Positions 33,050-42,293 are shown, counted from the first letter of the stretch. The stretch is DNA of 64,000 nucleotides from JAMOAW01 sp039908535 (GCA_039908535.1 JAMOAW010000028.1:1-64000); one strand, 5' to 3'. Numbers and translations are program-made. Notes: generated from the letters alone by a model not told the origin.

Positions 33050-34444
33050 TTATAAATCTGGGAATGCGACACCTTCTTGGGCAAGAATTCCAGCAACGCG
33101 CTGGGCCATCAATCTTAACCCTTCCGCGCTTTGCGCTTCAATGCGCACAACTAAAGCGGGTTGCGTATTGGAAACCCGTAACAACCACCACCCATCCCCA
33201 TCCCGCACCCGAATGCCATCCACATCCGATAGATCTGCCCCTTGAGCTTTTTGACTAAGAGAAATCCGCTCCATCACCTGAAATTTAACATCATCCGCAC
33301 AAAAAATGCGTAATTCTGGGGTGGCAAAAACCTTGGGAAGATCGGCCAATCGAACCCCCAAAGGGGAGTCCTGGGCAGCCAACAACTCAATCAAACGGAC
33401 CGCCGCGTAGAGGGCATCGTCATAGCCATAATAACGATCGGCAAAAAAGAGGTGACCACTCATCTCCCCGCCAAGCAAAGCCCCGGTCTGGCGCATTTTA
33501 TCCTTTACCAATGAGTGACCTGTCTTCCACATCAAGGGCACCCCCCCGGCCTTGGCAATGGCATCAAACAACAATTGCGAACATTTGACATCCCCAATCA
33601 CCGTGGCTCCAGGGTGCTCTTTTAACAGATCACGGGCAAAGAGAATCATCATGCGATCTCCCCAGAGAATCTCGCCATTTTCGTCCAAGGCCCCTATCCG
33701 GTCCCCATCCCCATCAAAGGCGATCCCCAGTTGCGCCTCGGTCTCCTGCATTCTTTTTTGCAAGTGAAGCAAATTTTTCGGCACCGTGGGGTCGGGATGA
33801 TGGTTGGGAAACCGACCGTCTACTTCGGCAAAAAGAACCTCACCACACACATTGGCAAGCCGATGCAAAATCTCATTGGCAACAACCCCCGTTGCCCCAT
33901 TGCCACAATCCATCACCACCCGAATCGGTCGACCTGGTTTAAAATCCCGCACCACCCGCGCCACATAGGTTTCTAAAATGGACTCTTGACGCATCTGACC
34001 CGTTACGTTTGCGGCAGACGCAAAACCCATGCGTACCCGTTCTCCTAAATCCTGAATATCGGCTCCGAAAAAGGGACGGCCATTTAAAACCATTTTTAGG
34101 CCGTTGTGATCCGGGGGATTATGGCTGCCCGTCAACATCACCCCAGCCGCCGCTTGAAAATGGTGCGCGGCAAAATAGAGTGCGGGCGTTGGGGCTAAAC
34201 CGATATCCACCACATCCACCCCCCTCCCCACCAACCCCTGTGCCAATGCCGATGCCAACGAAGGAGAGGAGAGACGACCATCACGGGCGATCACAACCAA
34301 AGGAGGCGCCTGGCTTGTGGTCACAGATTCTAACAAAACACGTTGGGCAAAGTGACCGCCTAAAAGAGTCACGACACCTTCGGTTAAATCCTTTCCAGCC
34401 ACGCCTCGAATATCATACTCACGAAAAATTTGCGGATTGATCAT
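33050..34444 (-). CDS. Phosphomannomutase / phosphoglucomutase
   Basis: Alpha-D-phosphohexomutase of the AlgC/ManB group, interconverting hexose 1- and 6-phosphates for nucleotide sugar and exopolysaccharide synthesis. Four domains are recognisable: IFREYDIRGVAGKDL, the phosphoserine loop TGSHNPPDHNG (about residue 103), the metal-binding DGDGDRIGALDENG, and GGEMSGHLFF for sugar recognition, with a C-terminal phosphate loop near RVSNTQPALVVRIE. The 464-residue length is normal. It ends the minus-strand run galU-ugd-phosphohexomutase, three bases after the ugd remnant stop. Confidence 0.92.
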   Translation of the reverse strand: MINPQIFREYDIRGVAGKDLTEGVVTLLGGHFAQRVLLESVTTSQAPPLVVIARDGRLSSPSLASALAQGLVGRGVDVVDIGLAPTPALYFAAHHFQAAAGVMLTGSHNPPDHNGLKMVLNGRPFFGADIQDLGERVRMGFASAANVTGQMRQESILETYVARVVRDFKPGRPIRVVMDCGNGATGVVANEILHRLANVCGEVLFAEVDGRFPNHHPDPTVPKNLLHLQKRMQETEAQLGIAFDGDGDRIGALDENGEILWGDRMMILFARDLLKEHPGATVIGDVKCSQLLFDAIAKAGGVPLMWKTGHSLVKDKMRQTGALLGGEMSGHLFFADRYYGYDDALYAAVRLIELLAAQDSPLGVRLADLPKVFATPELRIFCADDVKFQVMERISLSQKAQGADLSDVDGIRVRDGDGWWLLRVSNTQPALVVRIEAQSAEGLRLMAQRVAGILAQEGVAFPDL

Positions 34445-34447
34445 GAA

Positions 34448-35717
34448 TTAACGCCCTATACAAACATAATGAAACCCAGCCTGGGCCATGGGAATAGGAT
34501 CATAAATATTACGAAAATCACAAACAACAAATCGACCATCGGCGCGTGGACGCATGCCCGTTTTAATTTTATCCCAATTTAAACTTCTAAACTGATTCCA
34601 CTCGGTTAAAATCACCAGTGCATCCACCCCTTGACAACTCTGATAAACCCCTTCGGTATAAAAAATATTTTCATAGGCGTGCAAATATTTTTTTGCCTCA
34701 TGCATCCCCTCTGGGTCATACACCTGTAGGATGGCCCCCTGTTCGATTAACTGCGGTAGGATAGTCAACGCGGCGGCCTCGCGCATGTCATCGGTGTTGG
34801 GTTTAAAGGTTAAACCCAAAACCCCAATAACCGCGCCTTGTAATTGGTTTTCCATGGCCTGCATAATTTTACGCGCCACACGCTCTTTTTGGAATTGATT
34901 GGCCTGGATGACCGCTTCGACAATGGTCATGGGTTCGCTATGATCGGCGGCAATACGCGCCAAAGCCTGGGTATCTTTTGGGAAGCAGGATCCTCCATAA
35001 CCACACTTGATGCACATCGGCCCCCACTCTTTCACATAGATTGGCAACTTGATTGATAAACATAATTTTAGTCGCCAAAAAGGCGTTGGCGGCATATTTG
35101 GTCAATTCAGCGGTGGGAATATTGGTGACCAAAATGGGGGTTTCGATTAAATACAAAGGACGATAGAGTTTTTTGAGCAACTCGGTAGCGCGGGGGTCAT
35201 CGACCCCAATCACCACCCGATCTGGGCGCATAAAATCCTCAATGGCCGATCCCTCACGCAAAAATTCTGGATTGGAGGCCACGGCAAAATCGGCATTGGG
35301 GTTCTCTTCCCGAATGATCTTGGCAACGGCCACCCCGGTTCCAACTGGCACGGTGGATTTGGTCACCACCACCGTAAAGCCACTCATATGCCGCGCCACA
35401 TGACGGGCCGCCTCATAGACATATTTTAACTCTGCGGCCCCATCACCACGCCTTTCAGGAGTACCGACTGCAATAAAAACCACATCGGCGTTGGCTATAG
35501 CCACAGGGTAATCGGTGGTAAAATGCAACCGACCAGCACGCACATTCCGGCTGACCAGTTGTTCCAATCCCGGTTCAAAAATTGGAATTTGGCCTTGTAC
35601 AAGCTTGTCGATTTTCTCTTGGTCGTTATCCAAACAGGTGACATCTACCCCAAATTCTGAAAAACAGGCCCCGGTGACAAGTCCAACGTATCCCGCCCCA
35701 ATCATGGTCACATGCAT
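34448..35717 (-). pseudogene. ugd: UDP-glucose 6-dehydrogenase, broken by deletion and frameshift
   Basis: The intact enzyme oxidises UDP-glucose to UDP-glucuronate. The N-terminal half (minus strand from 35717: MIGAGYVGLVTGACFSEFG, VFIAVGTP, TKSTVPVGTG, NPEFLREGSAI, TKYAANAFLATKI) runs to ANLCERVGADVHQV, then leaves frame. The C-terminal half resumes in another frame at GYGGSCFPKDTQALARIA, which holds the catalytic cysteine, then GLTFKPNTDDMREA and ILTEWNQF, ending at 34448. At the junction near 35000 the roughly 20 residues normally linking these blocks (the GIGxDxRIG...PGP loop) are absent, so a deletion of about 60 bases not divisible by three is likely. Two separate peptides would not rebuild the active site. 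An assembly error remains possible. Confidence 0.85.
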
Positions 35718-35729
35718 AAAAATATTCTT

Positions 35730-36623
35730 TCAGTGTGGGGAAAGCCAACGCGCCAAGGTCTGCGCCAAAAAGGGCAATAGACGTTCCCGCATCTCTTCCC
35801 TCTCCAAAGAGAGAGCCAGATTGGCCATTTGATATCCCACTTTATCGCCACAATCGTAGCGGATACCAGAATATCGATACCCGTAGATGGATTGATGTTG
35901 CAAAAGAGCGGCCATGGCATCGGTCAATTGGATCTCCCCGCCAGCCCCTGTTTTAACGGTGGCTAAATGGTCAAAAATTTCAGGCGTTAAGATATATCGA
36001 CCAATCACCGCCAAATTGGATGGTGCCGTTTCGATGGGAGGTTTTTCGATTAAGCCCTTTATTTTCAATAATGGATCGGTATTTTGACCGCTATTTTCAA
36101 AATCAATGATGCCATAGCGATTGGTATGAGCTGAATCCACCTCCATGACGGCAACCATAGAAGTTTGCAATTGTTCATACTGTTTGACCATCTGTTTTAA
36201 AACAGGAACAGAAGAGTGGATCAAATCGTCTGGCAAAATAACGGCAAAAGGTTCGTTGCCAACCATCTCCCGTGCACACAAAACCGCATGCCCCAGACCG
36301 AGGGGGTGCAATTGTCGCGTAACAAAAACCGTTCCTTGTTTTGCGACAATAGATTGCACAATATCCAAATATTTCTCATTGCCTCTGGAGCGTAAGGCGG
36401 TCTCTAACTCAAAAGAGCGGTCCAGGTGATCTTCCAGAAGTTCTTTGCCACGACTGGTGACCAAAATGACATGCTCAATGCCCGCCGCCCAGGCCTCTTC
36501 AACCGCATATTGTATGAGTGGTCGGTCAACCACGGTCAACATTTCTTTGGGCATCACCTTGGTTGCGGGCAAAAAGCGTGTCCCAAGGCCCGCCACTGGG
36601 AGTACTGCTTTACGAACCTTCAT
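35730..36623 (-). CDS. galU: UTP-glucose-1-phosphate uridylyltransferase
   Basis: Makes UDP-glucose from glucose 1-phosphate and UTP. Start MKVRKAVLPVAGLGTRFLPATKVMPKEML carries the nucleotide-binding GLGTRFLPATK motif (split here only for length limits: about residues 11-24). QYAVEEAWAAGIEHV, LGHAVLCA, FAVILPDDL, GLIEKP and GEIQLTDA follow. The 297-residue length is standard. It lies 12 bases upstream of the ugd remnant and 39 bases downstream of a cytochrome-like lipoprotein gene, probably one transcript. Confidence 0.96.
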   Translation of the reverse strand: MKVRKAVLPVAGLGTRFLPATKVMPKEMLTVVDRPLIQYAVEEAWAAGIEHVILVTSRGKELLEDHLDRSFELETALRSRGNEKYLDIVQSIVAKQGTVFVTRQLHPLGLGHAVLCAREMVGNEPFAVILPDDLIHSSVPVLKQMVKQYEQLQTSMVAVMEVDSAHTNRYGIIDFENSGQNTDPLLKIKGLIEKPPIETAPSNLAVIGRYILTPEIFDHLATVKTGAGGEIQLTDAMAALLQHQSIYGYRYSGIRYDCGDKVGYQMANLALSLEREEMRERLLPFLAQTLARWLSPH

Positions 36624-36662
36624 AGAACCCCATACATGTTACCAAATAAATTTTCAATTTTT

Positions 36663-37073
36663 TTAATTATTCAAAGCACCTTGATTGACCCAATCGGTAA
36701 ATATTTGCGTTTCACAACGGGTAAGCGGGCGTTTATTATGTGGCATCCGAATAGCGGCTTTTCCTTCCAGAATAAGAATAAGATTGCTGGTAAAAGCACT
36801 GCGTGGTTTAATAACCGGGGCATATTCATTGGTACCTTTTACCTTGATGCCCTGCATCAACCCTTCATAGGTACGCAAATCCAATCCAGTTGTCTCAAAC
36901 CCGGCGCCACCTGGCTTATGGCAATCTTGGCAACGAAAGGCCAGAATGGGATAGACATCCTCTGCAAAGCTCACCCCGCCGCGCGCATCTTCGGCAAAAG
37001 TTGTCCCTGAGAAAACGCAACCGGCCAAGACCATACCCAACGAAGCAACCCACCCCAGCCAATTTTTGTTCAT
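36663..37073 (-). CDS. Cytochrome c-like lipoprotein
   Basis: 136 residues with a lipoprotein signal (MVLAGC, Cys about residue 19). One haem site, CQDCH, lies in the context FAEDVYPILAFRCQDCHKPG, typical of the short cytochrome c modules named after planctomycetes (PSCyt1-like). A methionine ligand is likely in IRMPHNKRPLT, and the C-terminus reads IFTDWVNQGALN, also typical. Located in the periplasm, attached to a membrane. Role unknown. It precedes galU on the same strand. A type I repeat lies upstream. Confidence 0.82.
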   Translation of the reverse strand: MNKNWLGWVASLGMVLAGCVFSGTTFAEDARGGVSFAEDVYPILAFRCQDCHKPGGAGFETTGLDLRTYEGLMQGIKVKGTNEYAPVIKPRSAFTSNLILILEGKAAIRMPHNKRPLTRCETQIFTDWVNQGALNN

Positions 37074-37126
37074 GACTTTTACCCTTTCTCGTTATCCTGC
37101 TGGTTTCACCCCCACAAGGAGGCGTA

Positions 37127-37275
37127 GAACATGATGCCCTGCGGGCAAAAAAAATCTAACAGACAAAACCCTGGGGGATGAATCTCCCAGACCCCCTCTT
37201 TTTTTTAATCATTAAAAACAAAGAGGGAGGGATTGGGGGGCGGTTCTCCGCTCCCAAGGTCTTGATTTTCATTAT
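37127..37275 (-). repeat. Type I hairpin repeat, copy 7
   Basis: GAACATGATGCCCTGCGGGC, SL2 with one changed base (CTGGGGGATGAATCTCCCAG), CCCCCTC, T8, the AATCATTAAAAA centre, and SL1 with a decayed arm (CCGCTCCCAAG). It lies in the divergent gap between the cytochrome-like gene and trpB. Confidence 0.9.
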
Positions 37276-37386
37276 ACCTTTACTTGAGCGTAGCTCCAAC
37301 CCAAATTCGCGTAACTCCTCTTTTTCTTTAATGTAGGTGATTTTCTATGAAAATTCAATACTACTCATGAAAGTAAGGAAAAAAAT

Positions 37387-37413
37387 TTGCAAAAAGAGTT
37401 AAATATGTATAAT
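37387..37413 (+). promoter_or_regulatory. Possible trpBA promoter
   Basis: A consensus -10 box TATAAT at 37408 is preceded by TTGCAA at 37387 with a 15-base spacer, shorter than the ideal 17. It would leave a leader of about 90 bases before trpB. No tryptophan-rich leader peptide or attenuator hairpin was recognised in that leader. The rest of 37276-37511 holds no gene. Confidence 0.4.
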
Positions 37414-37511
37414 GATAAACAATGTGATCAATTCATTTAAAAATGAATTTTAATTCGTACACTCTGATCTCTCTCATTTAACCACGCCTTCAACCTGGGA
37501 AAGCAGTCCGA

Positions 37512-38744
37512 ATGAACAAAGGCTATTATGGTCCATTTGGCGGAATGTTTATCCCGGAAATTCTGCAACAGACTTTCCGGCAATTGATACATTCTTACGA
37601 AGAAGCGCGTCGTGATCCGCAATTTTGGGCCGATTATGTGCAGTTGATGGTCAACTATTCCGGTCGACCGACACCGTTGACGTTTGCCGAAAACCTCTCC
37701 CGAGAATTTGGCGGACGGCGTATTTACATCAAACGGGAAGATCTCAACCAAACGGGTGCCCATAAGGCCAACAATGTCATGGGACAAGGTCTGCTGGTCA
37801 AAAGAATGGGCAAACGACGGGTGATTGCCGAAACCGGGGCCGGACAACATGGGATGGCCACCGCTACCATGGCCGCACGCTTGGGTTTGGAGTGTGTCAT
37901 TTATATGGGCGCAATCGATGTGGAAAGACAGCGTCCCAATGTCTTTTGGATGGAACAACTTGGGGCACAGGTGATCCCCGTAACAGCGGGTTCGTGCACC
38001 CTCAAAGACGCTATCAACGAAGCGTTGCGCGATTGGGTCTCCAGTATGGATGATACCCATTATGTGTTGGGAACCGCCTGTGGTCCCCACCCCTTCCCAG
38101 AGATGGTGGCTTGGTTTCAATCCATCATCGGGACCGAGGCCAGGGCGCAAATTTTACAATTAGAGGGACGTTTACCCACCCATGTCTATGCCTGTGTGGG
38201 AGGGGGTTCCAATGCCATGGGTATTTTTCAAGGTTTTCTGGACGATCCAGAGGTGACCTTGATCGGCGTTGAAGCTGGAGGAGAGGGGGTACCTCAGCGC
38301 CATGCCGCGAGGATCGCCTCTGGAGAGGGCAGAATCGGTGTTGCCCATGGCTACAAAAGCTTTTTTCTGCAAAGCAGCGATGGCCAAATGCAAGAGACCC
38401 ACTCTGTTGCCGCTGGATTGGATTATGTAGGTATTTCACCCATCTTGGCGAATTTACACCAATCTGGTCGCGTTCGTTTTGCCGCCGCTACCGATGCCAT
38501 GGTCATCGCCGCTCTCAAACATCTGATGCTCAAGGAAGGTTTGATTGCCGCCTTGGAATCCAGCCATGCCACGGCGCAAGCCCTAAAAGAGTTACCGAAT
38601 TTGCCCAACGATGCCCTGGTGATGATCAACCTTTCGGGTCGCGGCGACAAAGATATTTTTACCATCGCCGAGGCCTTAAACGACCCTAAATGGCGCACGT
38701 TTATCCAAAAAAAGGGACGCCTTTACGACTCACACAATACCTAA
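37512..38744 (+). CDS. trpB: Tryptophan synthase beta chain
   Basis: PLP enzyme joining indole and serine to tryptophan. YYGPFGGMFIPEIL, RPTPLTFAENLS, IYIKREDLNQTGAHKANN (PLP lysine in HKANN, about residue 83), AETGAGQHGMATA, GGGSNAMGIF, ESSHA and NLSGRGDKDIF are all present. 410 residues, normal. It is followed 19 bases later by trpA. The other trp genes are elsewhere. Confidence 0.98.
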   Translation: MNKGYYGPFGGMFIPEILQQTFRQLIHSYEEARRDPQFWADYVQLMVNYSGRPTPLTFAENLSREFGGRRIYIKREDLNQTGAHKANNVMGQGLLVKRMGKRRVIAETGAGQHGMATATMAARLGLECVIYMGAIDVERQRPNVFWMEQLGAQVIPVTAGSCTLKDAINEALRDWVSSMDDTHYVLGTACGPHPFPEMVAWFQSIIGTEARAQILQLEGRLPTHVYACVGGGSNAMGIFQGFLDDPEVTLIGVEAGGEGVPQRHAARIASGEGRIGVAHGYKSFFLQSSDGQMQETHSVAAGLDYVGISPILANLHQSGRVRFAAATDAMVIAALKHLMLKEGLIAALESSHATAQALKELPNLPNDALVMINLSGRGDKDIFTIAEALNDPKWRTFIQKKGRLYDSHNT

Positions 38745-38763
38745 CAAGGGTGGGACCATACCT

Positions 38764-39552
38764 GTGCAAACATTGGAATCTTATATTCATCATTGTCTCG
38801 AACGTCAAAAAAATGCGGGTGTCAACCCGATTCTTTTGATGTCTCATCTGGTTTTAGGTCATCCTTCCTTGGACGAAAACCGCCTTGTCATTGATCAAAT
38901 GGTGGCCAATGGGGTAGAAATCATGGAACTGCAAATCCCCTTTTCCGAGCCAATCGCCGATGGCCCGGTGATCGCACATGCCAATCAAATGGCGTTGGAT
39001 CAGGGGTTCTCGGTGCGTTCTGGCTTGCAATTTATCGCCGAGATCACCCATCGTCATGCCATCCCTTTTTTAATTATGACCTATTATAATATTTTACTTG
39101 CCTATGGGGTACGTGATTTTATTGAACAGTTGGCGAAAATCGGTGTTCGAGGATTGATTGTCCCTGATTTACCCCTTGAAATCGCAGAAGAACCCATGCA
39201 ACTTTGTAAAGAAAACGGGTTGGATTGGATTCAAATATTGACACCCACCAGCGGGGATCGGTTAAAAATGTTAGGCAAGGCCGCCAGCGGATTTTGTTAT
39301 TGCGTGGCGCGCAAAGGGGTCACGGGTTCCAAAACCGATTTTGGAGCCGAATTATCCGATTTTATTCAAACATGTCGACAAGTGACCCATCTGCCATTGG
39401 CGGTTGGTTTTGGAGTTCAAAATCAAGGAGATGTCAATCATTTGGCCAAATACGCCGAAATCGCCGTTGTCGGAACTGCCAGTCTACGGATTTATGAAAC
39501 AGAAGGAGCAGATGCCGTTGGAAAATTTTTTAAAAATTTACGTCCGGTCTAA
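38764..39552 (+). CDS. trpA: Tryptophan synthase alpha chain
   Basis: Releases indole from indole-3-glycerol phosphate and channels it to TrpB. The start is GTG at 38764. The active site motif reads MELQIPFSEPIADGP, keeping both catalytic acids (Glu in MELQ and Asp in ADGP), though the usual SDP is SEP. Loop GLIVPDLPLEIAEE and phosphate-binding VAVGFGVQ-like AVGFGVQ and VVGTASLRI follow. 262 residues. The TAA stop is followed immediately by GAACATGATGCCC of a repeat cluster. Confidence 0.96.
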   Translation: MQTLESYIHHCLERQKNAGVNPILLMSHLVLGHPSLDENRLVIDQMVANGVEIMELQIPFSEPIADGPVIAHANQMALDQGFSVRSGLQFIAEITHRHAIPFLIMTYYNILLAYGVRDFIEQLAKIGVRGLIVPDLPLEIAEEPMQLCKENGLDWIQILTPTSGDRLKMLGKAASGFCYCVARKGVTGSKTDFGAELSDFIQTCRQVTHLPLAVGFGVQNQGDVNHLAKYAEIAVVGTASLRIYETEGADAVGKFFKNLRPV

Positions 39553-39865
39553 GAACATGATGCCCTTGCGAGCAAAAAATTAAAAAAAAAGGGTGGGGGG
39601 AATTGGGGGGCGGTTCTCCGCCCCCCAAGGTCTTGATTTTTATTTTTCCGATTAGATAAAAATCAAAACCCTGGGGGATGAATCCCCCAGACCCCCTCTT
39701 TTTTTTAGGAACCAAGACCTTGGGGGGCGGTTCTCCGCCCCCCCAAGGTCTTGATTTTTATTTTTCCGATAGATAAAAATCAAAACCCTGGGGGATGAAT
39801 CCCCCAGACCCCCTCTTTTTTTTAGGAACTAAAACCTTGGGTGGCGGTTCTCCGTCCCCCAAGGT
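39553..39865 (-). repeat. Type I hairpin repeat cluster, copy 8 (tandem)
   Basis: Starts right after the trpA stop. Contains SL1, then SL2-SL1 twice more as a tandem with a 117-base period (AGATAAAAATC at 39654 and 39771), the last SL1 decayed. It fills the gap between the converging trpA and the helical-repeat gene, where it could terminate transcription from both sides. No gene in this 338-base gap. Confidence 0.92.
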
Positions 39866-39890
39866 GATGTCATTCTCAAGATACGCTCTC

Positions 39891-41198
39891 CTATTTACTC
39901 TTTTTAACCGCAGCAGAAGGCGCAGGAACGGGGTCCTTATTTAATTGATTGATAATTTCTTCTTTGGCTGAAGAACGTTTTTGCTCGGTTCGAATATCTT
40001 CTCCAAGAACATTTTGCAATACCCAATGGTACCGTTTCCGCGCCTCTTTGATAGAATTTTCAATCTCGCCCTGACTTTTAATAATATCCAATACCTCTTT
40101 TCCCATAATTCGAAAGGATTGAATTTTACCATTTTTTTGAAAAATACCCAGTCCTATAATTTTTTTTGCAGCTGGATTATAAGGAAAACGGCTATAAGAG
40201 CGTTCTAATTGAAGAGGATCTCCTTGCTCGACAATTCCCATAGCCAATATTTGTCCTGCAATAGAGGGGGTAACAATGCTCTTACAGGCCCGTGACAACA
40301 CCTTTTGTTTGCAAGCGGGATCTAAGCTACGTTGCACCAGTTTGACAATCAGATATTCACCCGCTTCGGTAGCATCGGTGACATGTTTTTCTAAAATCAT
40401 AATCAAAGAGGTTAAATCGGCCAAACGGGTTAATTCGATGGCGAGAATGGCGGCGGCCTTTGGATTTTCTTTACATAATCCCAACCCTCGGACCAAAGGT
40501 TCTACGGTTACCTCGGCACGATTGACAATTCCTGTTGCCAAAATCACCACGCCTGGAGAATCTTTTTCCAAAAGATTCATAGCCTCCATCATTTGCTCAA
40601 TGGTTCCCTTACCCATCACCTCCATCGCCCAAATAATTTCGGCTTCGGCCAATCCTCGCGGGGCAGTGGCAATGGCGCGAATAATATGGTTGACCGTCCC
40701 TTGTTCGGCGATACCCGTTGCTAAATTTTTAATGGCATCTGGACTGATGACGGCATAACGCAAAGCGTCAATCAAGGGATTCACCCCCTTACGAATCACC
40801 ATACCCGTGGCCAAAGCTTCCACCAACTCCCGTTTATCGCTCACTTTGCTCATCGCTTCTACCATATGAAACGCCTTGATAAGAGGGTGTTTCAATAGGG
40901 CAGCCACCACCATGCGCACAGAGGTACCATCGTCTTTCACAAGTTCTAGGCTATCCAGGAGTTTTTTGAGATCTCCCTCTTGAATAATGGCATGGACATC
41001 CACCTGAACGACCTGTTTTTCCTCTTCCTGGCTCTTTTTTTTCTTGACCGCCTGGAGCGTGGCCTCTGATTTTTCGGAAGGCACAAACCGATTATTCAAG
41101 TTATCCAATGCCTGCGAGGATTCTTGACCCAAATTTTGACGTAACGTTGCACGAATTTTTTCTAGTTGTTCCGATGAATATTGATCCCGGTCAGCCAT
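39891..41198 (-). CDS. Helical-repeat protein of unknown function
   Basis: 435 residues, cytoplasmic, no signal. After a charged N-terminus with a lysine cluster, residues about 85-330 form degenerate helical repeats with the recurring pattern (L/I)ATG(I/M)xxxGxxxxxIxAL: ALATGMVIRKGVNPLIDAL, NLATGIAEQGTVNHIIRAI, ILATGIVNRAEVTVEPLVRG, ILAMGIVEQG. This suggests a HEAT-like scaffold for protein contact. I recognise no named family. It stands alone between trpA (converging) and rnd (diverging). GGGG lies before the ATG. Confidence 0.7.
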   Translation of the reverse strand: MADRDQYSSEQLEKIRATLRQNLGQESSQALDNLNNRFVPSEKSEATLQAVKKKKSQEEEKQVVQVDVHAIIQEGDLKKLLDSLELVKDDGTSVRMVVAALLKHPLIKAFHMVEAMSKVSDKRELVEALATGMVIRKGVNPLIDALRYAVISPDAIKNLATGIAEQGTVNHIIRAIATAPRGLAEAEIIWAMEVMGKGTIEQMMEAMNLLEKDSPGVVILATGIVNRAEVTVEPLVRGLGLCKENPKAAAILAIELTRLADLTSLIMILEKHVTDATEAGEYLIVKLVQRSLDPACKQKVLSRACKSIVTPSIAGQILAMGIVEQGDPLQLERSYSRFPYNPAAKKIIGLGIFQKNGKIQSFRIMGKEVLDIIKSQGEIENSIKEARKRYHWVLQNVLGEDIRTEQKRSSAKEEIINQLNKDPVPAPSAAVKKSK

Positions 41199-41411
41199 AT
41201 TTCAATCCCCTAATTGCCACTCAATGAATTGAGTCATCCTCAAAGCTTTCGTACCACGAAATGATCGGTTATGATATCCTAAATTGAGATGAGTTTAAAG
41301 CGATTCATTCTTGATCATCTCATACAGCCATTCACAATTTGATCATTATGCCATATTATAGCCAAACAGAAACCATAAATTATTTAAAATTCAGAAAGGC
41401 AGTGACAATTT

Positions 41412-42050
41412 ATGAATACACACCCGATGCCAACCAAAATATTGACTGGCGACCTGGATGAAGAACGCCATGCCCTCTATATGGCCAGCCACTCTTTGGC
41501 GGTAGATACCGAAACATTGGGGTTAAATACGCTTAGAGATCGATTGTGCGTGGTGCAAATGTGCAATGAAGACGGGGTTGTTACTTTGCTGCGCCCTTTA
41601 GGAACATCGGCCCCACGTTTACAGGAACTTTTCGAGTCTTCCAGCGTTGAAAAAATATTTCACTTTGCCCGTTTTGATTTGGCTGCCCTAAAATATTGGC
41701 TCAACATTGACGTTGCCCCGATTTTCTGTACAAAAATCGCCTCACGTCTGGTCCGTACCTATACAAATCAACATGGCCTCAAGGATCTCATTCGCGAACT
41801 GGTTGGCATAGAGTTAAACAAAGAACAACAATCTTCTGACTGGGCAGCGGATTCTCTCTCCCCAAAGCAAATTGAATATGCGGCCTCGGATGTCATTCAT
41901 TTAATTGCTGCCAAAGAAAAATTAGTCACCATGCTGGTGCGAGAAAAACGCCTGGAGTTGGCCCGCTCATGTATGAATTTTCTAACAACCAGAGCCACAC
42001 TGGATTTAGCTGGATGGGATCAAGAAGATATCTTCTCCCACTCCTCCTGA
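41412..42050 (+). CDS. rnd: Ribonuclease D-like 3'-5' exonuclease
   Basis: DEDD-family exonuclease domain alone, 212 residues. ExoI motif AVDTETLGLNT (Asp and Glu), ExoII HFARFDLAALKYW and ExoIII YAASDVIHLIAAKEKL are in order. The HRDC domains of full-length RNase D are missing, as in the short RNase D-like proteins of alphaproteobacteria. Acts on RNA 3' ends such as tRNA precursors. The stop codon lies inside the 8-base target duplication of the adjacent MITE. Confidence 0.9.
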   Translation: MNTHPMPTKILTGDLDEERHALYMASHSLAVDTETLGLNTLRDRLCVVQMCNEDGVVTLLRPLGTSAPRLQELFESSSVEKIFHFARFDLAALKYWLNIDVAPIFCTKIASRLVRTYTNQHGLKDLIRELVGIELNKEQQSSDWAADSLSPKQIEYAASDVIHLIAAKEKLVTMLVREKRLELARSCMNFLTTRATLDLAGWDQEDIFSHSS

Positions 42051-42054
42051 AAAC

Positions 42055-42258
42055 GTAACCGTTCATAATATTAATAAAAAAAAGGGGTCTGGGGGATTGC
42101 CCCCAGGGTTTTGTTTTTGACTTTGCTTTTGACTTTGCTTTTGACTTTGCTTTTGAATTTGTTTTTGACTTCGGTTTTGCTTTCTTCAAATAGCAGGGGG
42201 GTTGGGGGATGCAATCCCCCAAGGTCTTGTTTTTGATTTTTTTTATCTGAACGGTTAC
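42055..42258 (-). mobile_element. MITE with 11-base inverted ends and 8-base target duplication (type II)
   Basis: Perfect terminal inverted repeats GTAACCGTTCA at 42055 and TGAACGGTTAC at 42248 enclose 204 bases with no gene. The flanks carry a direct repeat CTGAAAAC at 42047-42054 and 42259-42266, as expected for a transposition target duplication. Inside, read on the minus strand, are CTTGGGGGATTGCATCCCCCAA, an array of AAAAGCAAAGTC units and CTGGGGGCAATCCCCCAG. GTAA ends with 8-base duplications are a feature of the IS66 family, so an IS66-type transposase may move it in trans. That assignment is inference. Confidence 0.8.
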
Positions 42259-42293
42259 CTGAAAACTATTTTTCCCATAAAAAGGGACTCGCC

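Noticed and set aside
42111..42182. Repeated AAAAGCAAAGTC units as CRISPR or iteron origin
   Set aside because: No unique spacers, no replication gene beside it, and the units lie between the inverted ends of a MITE.
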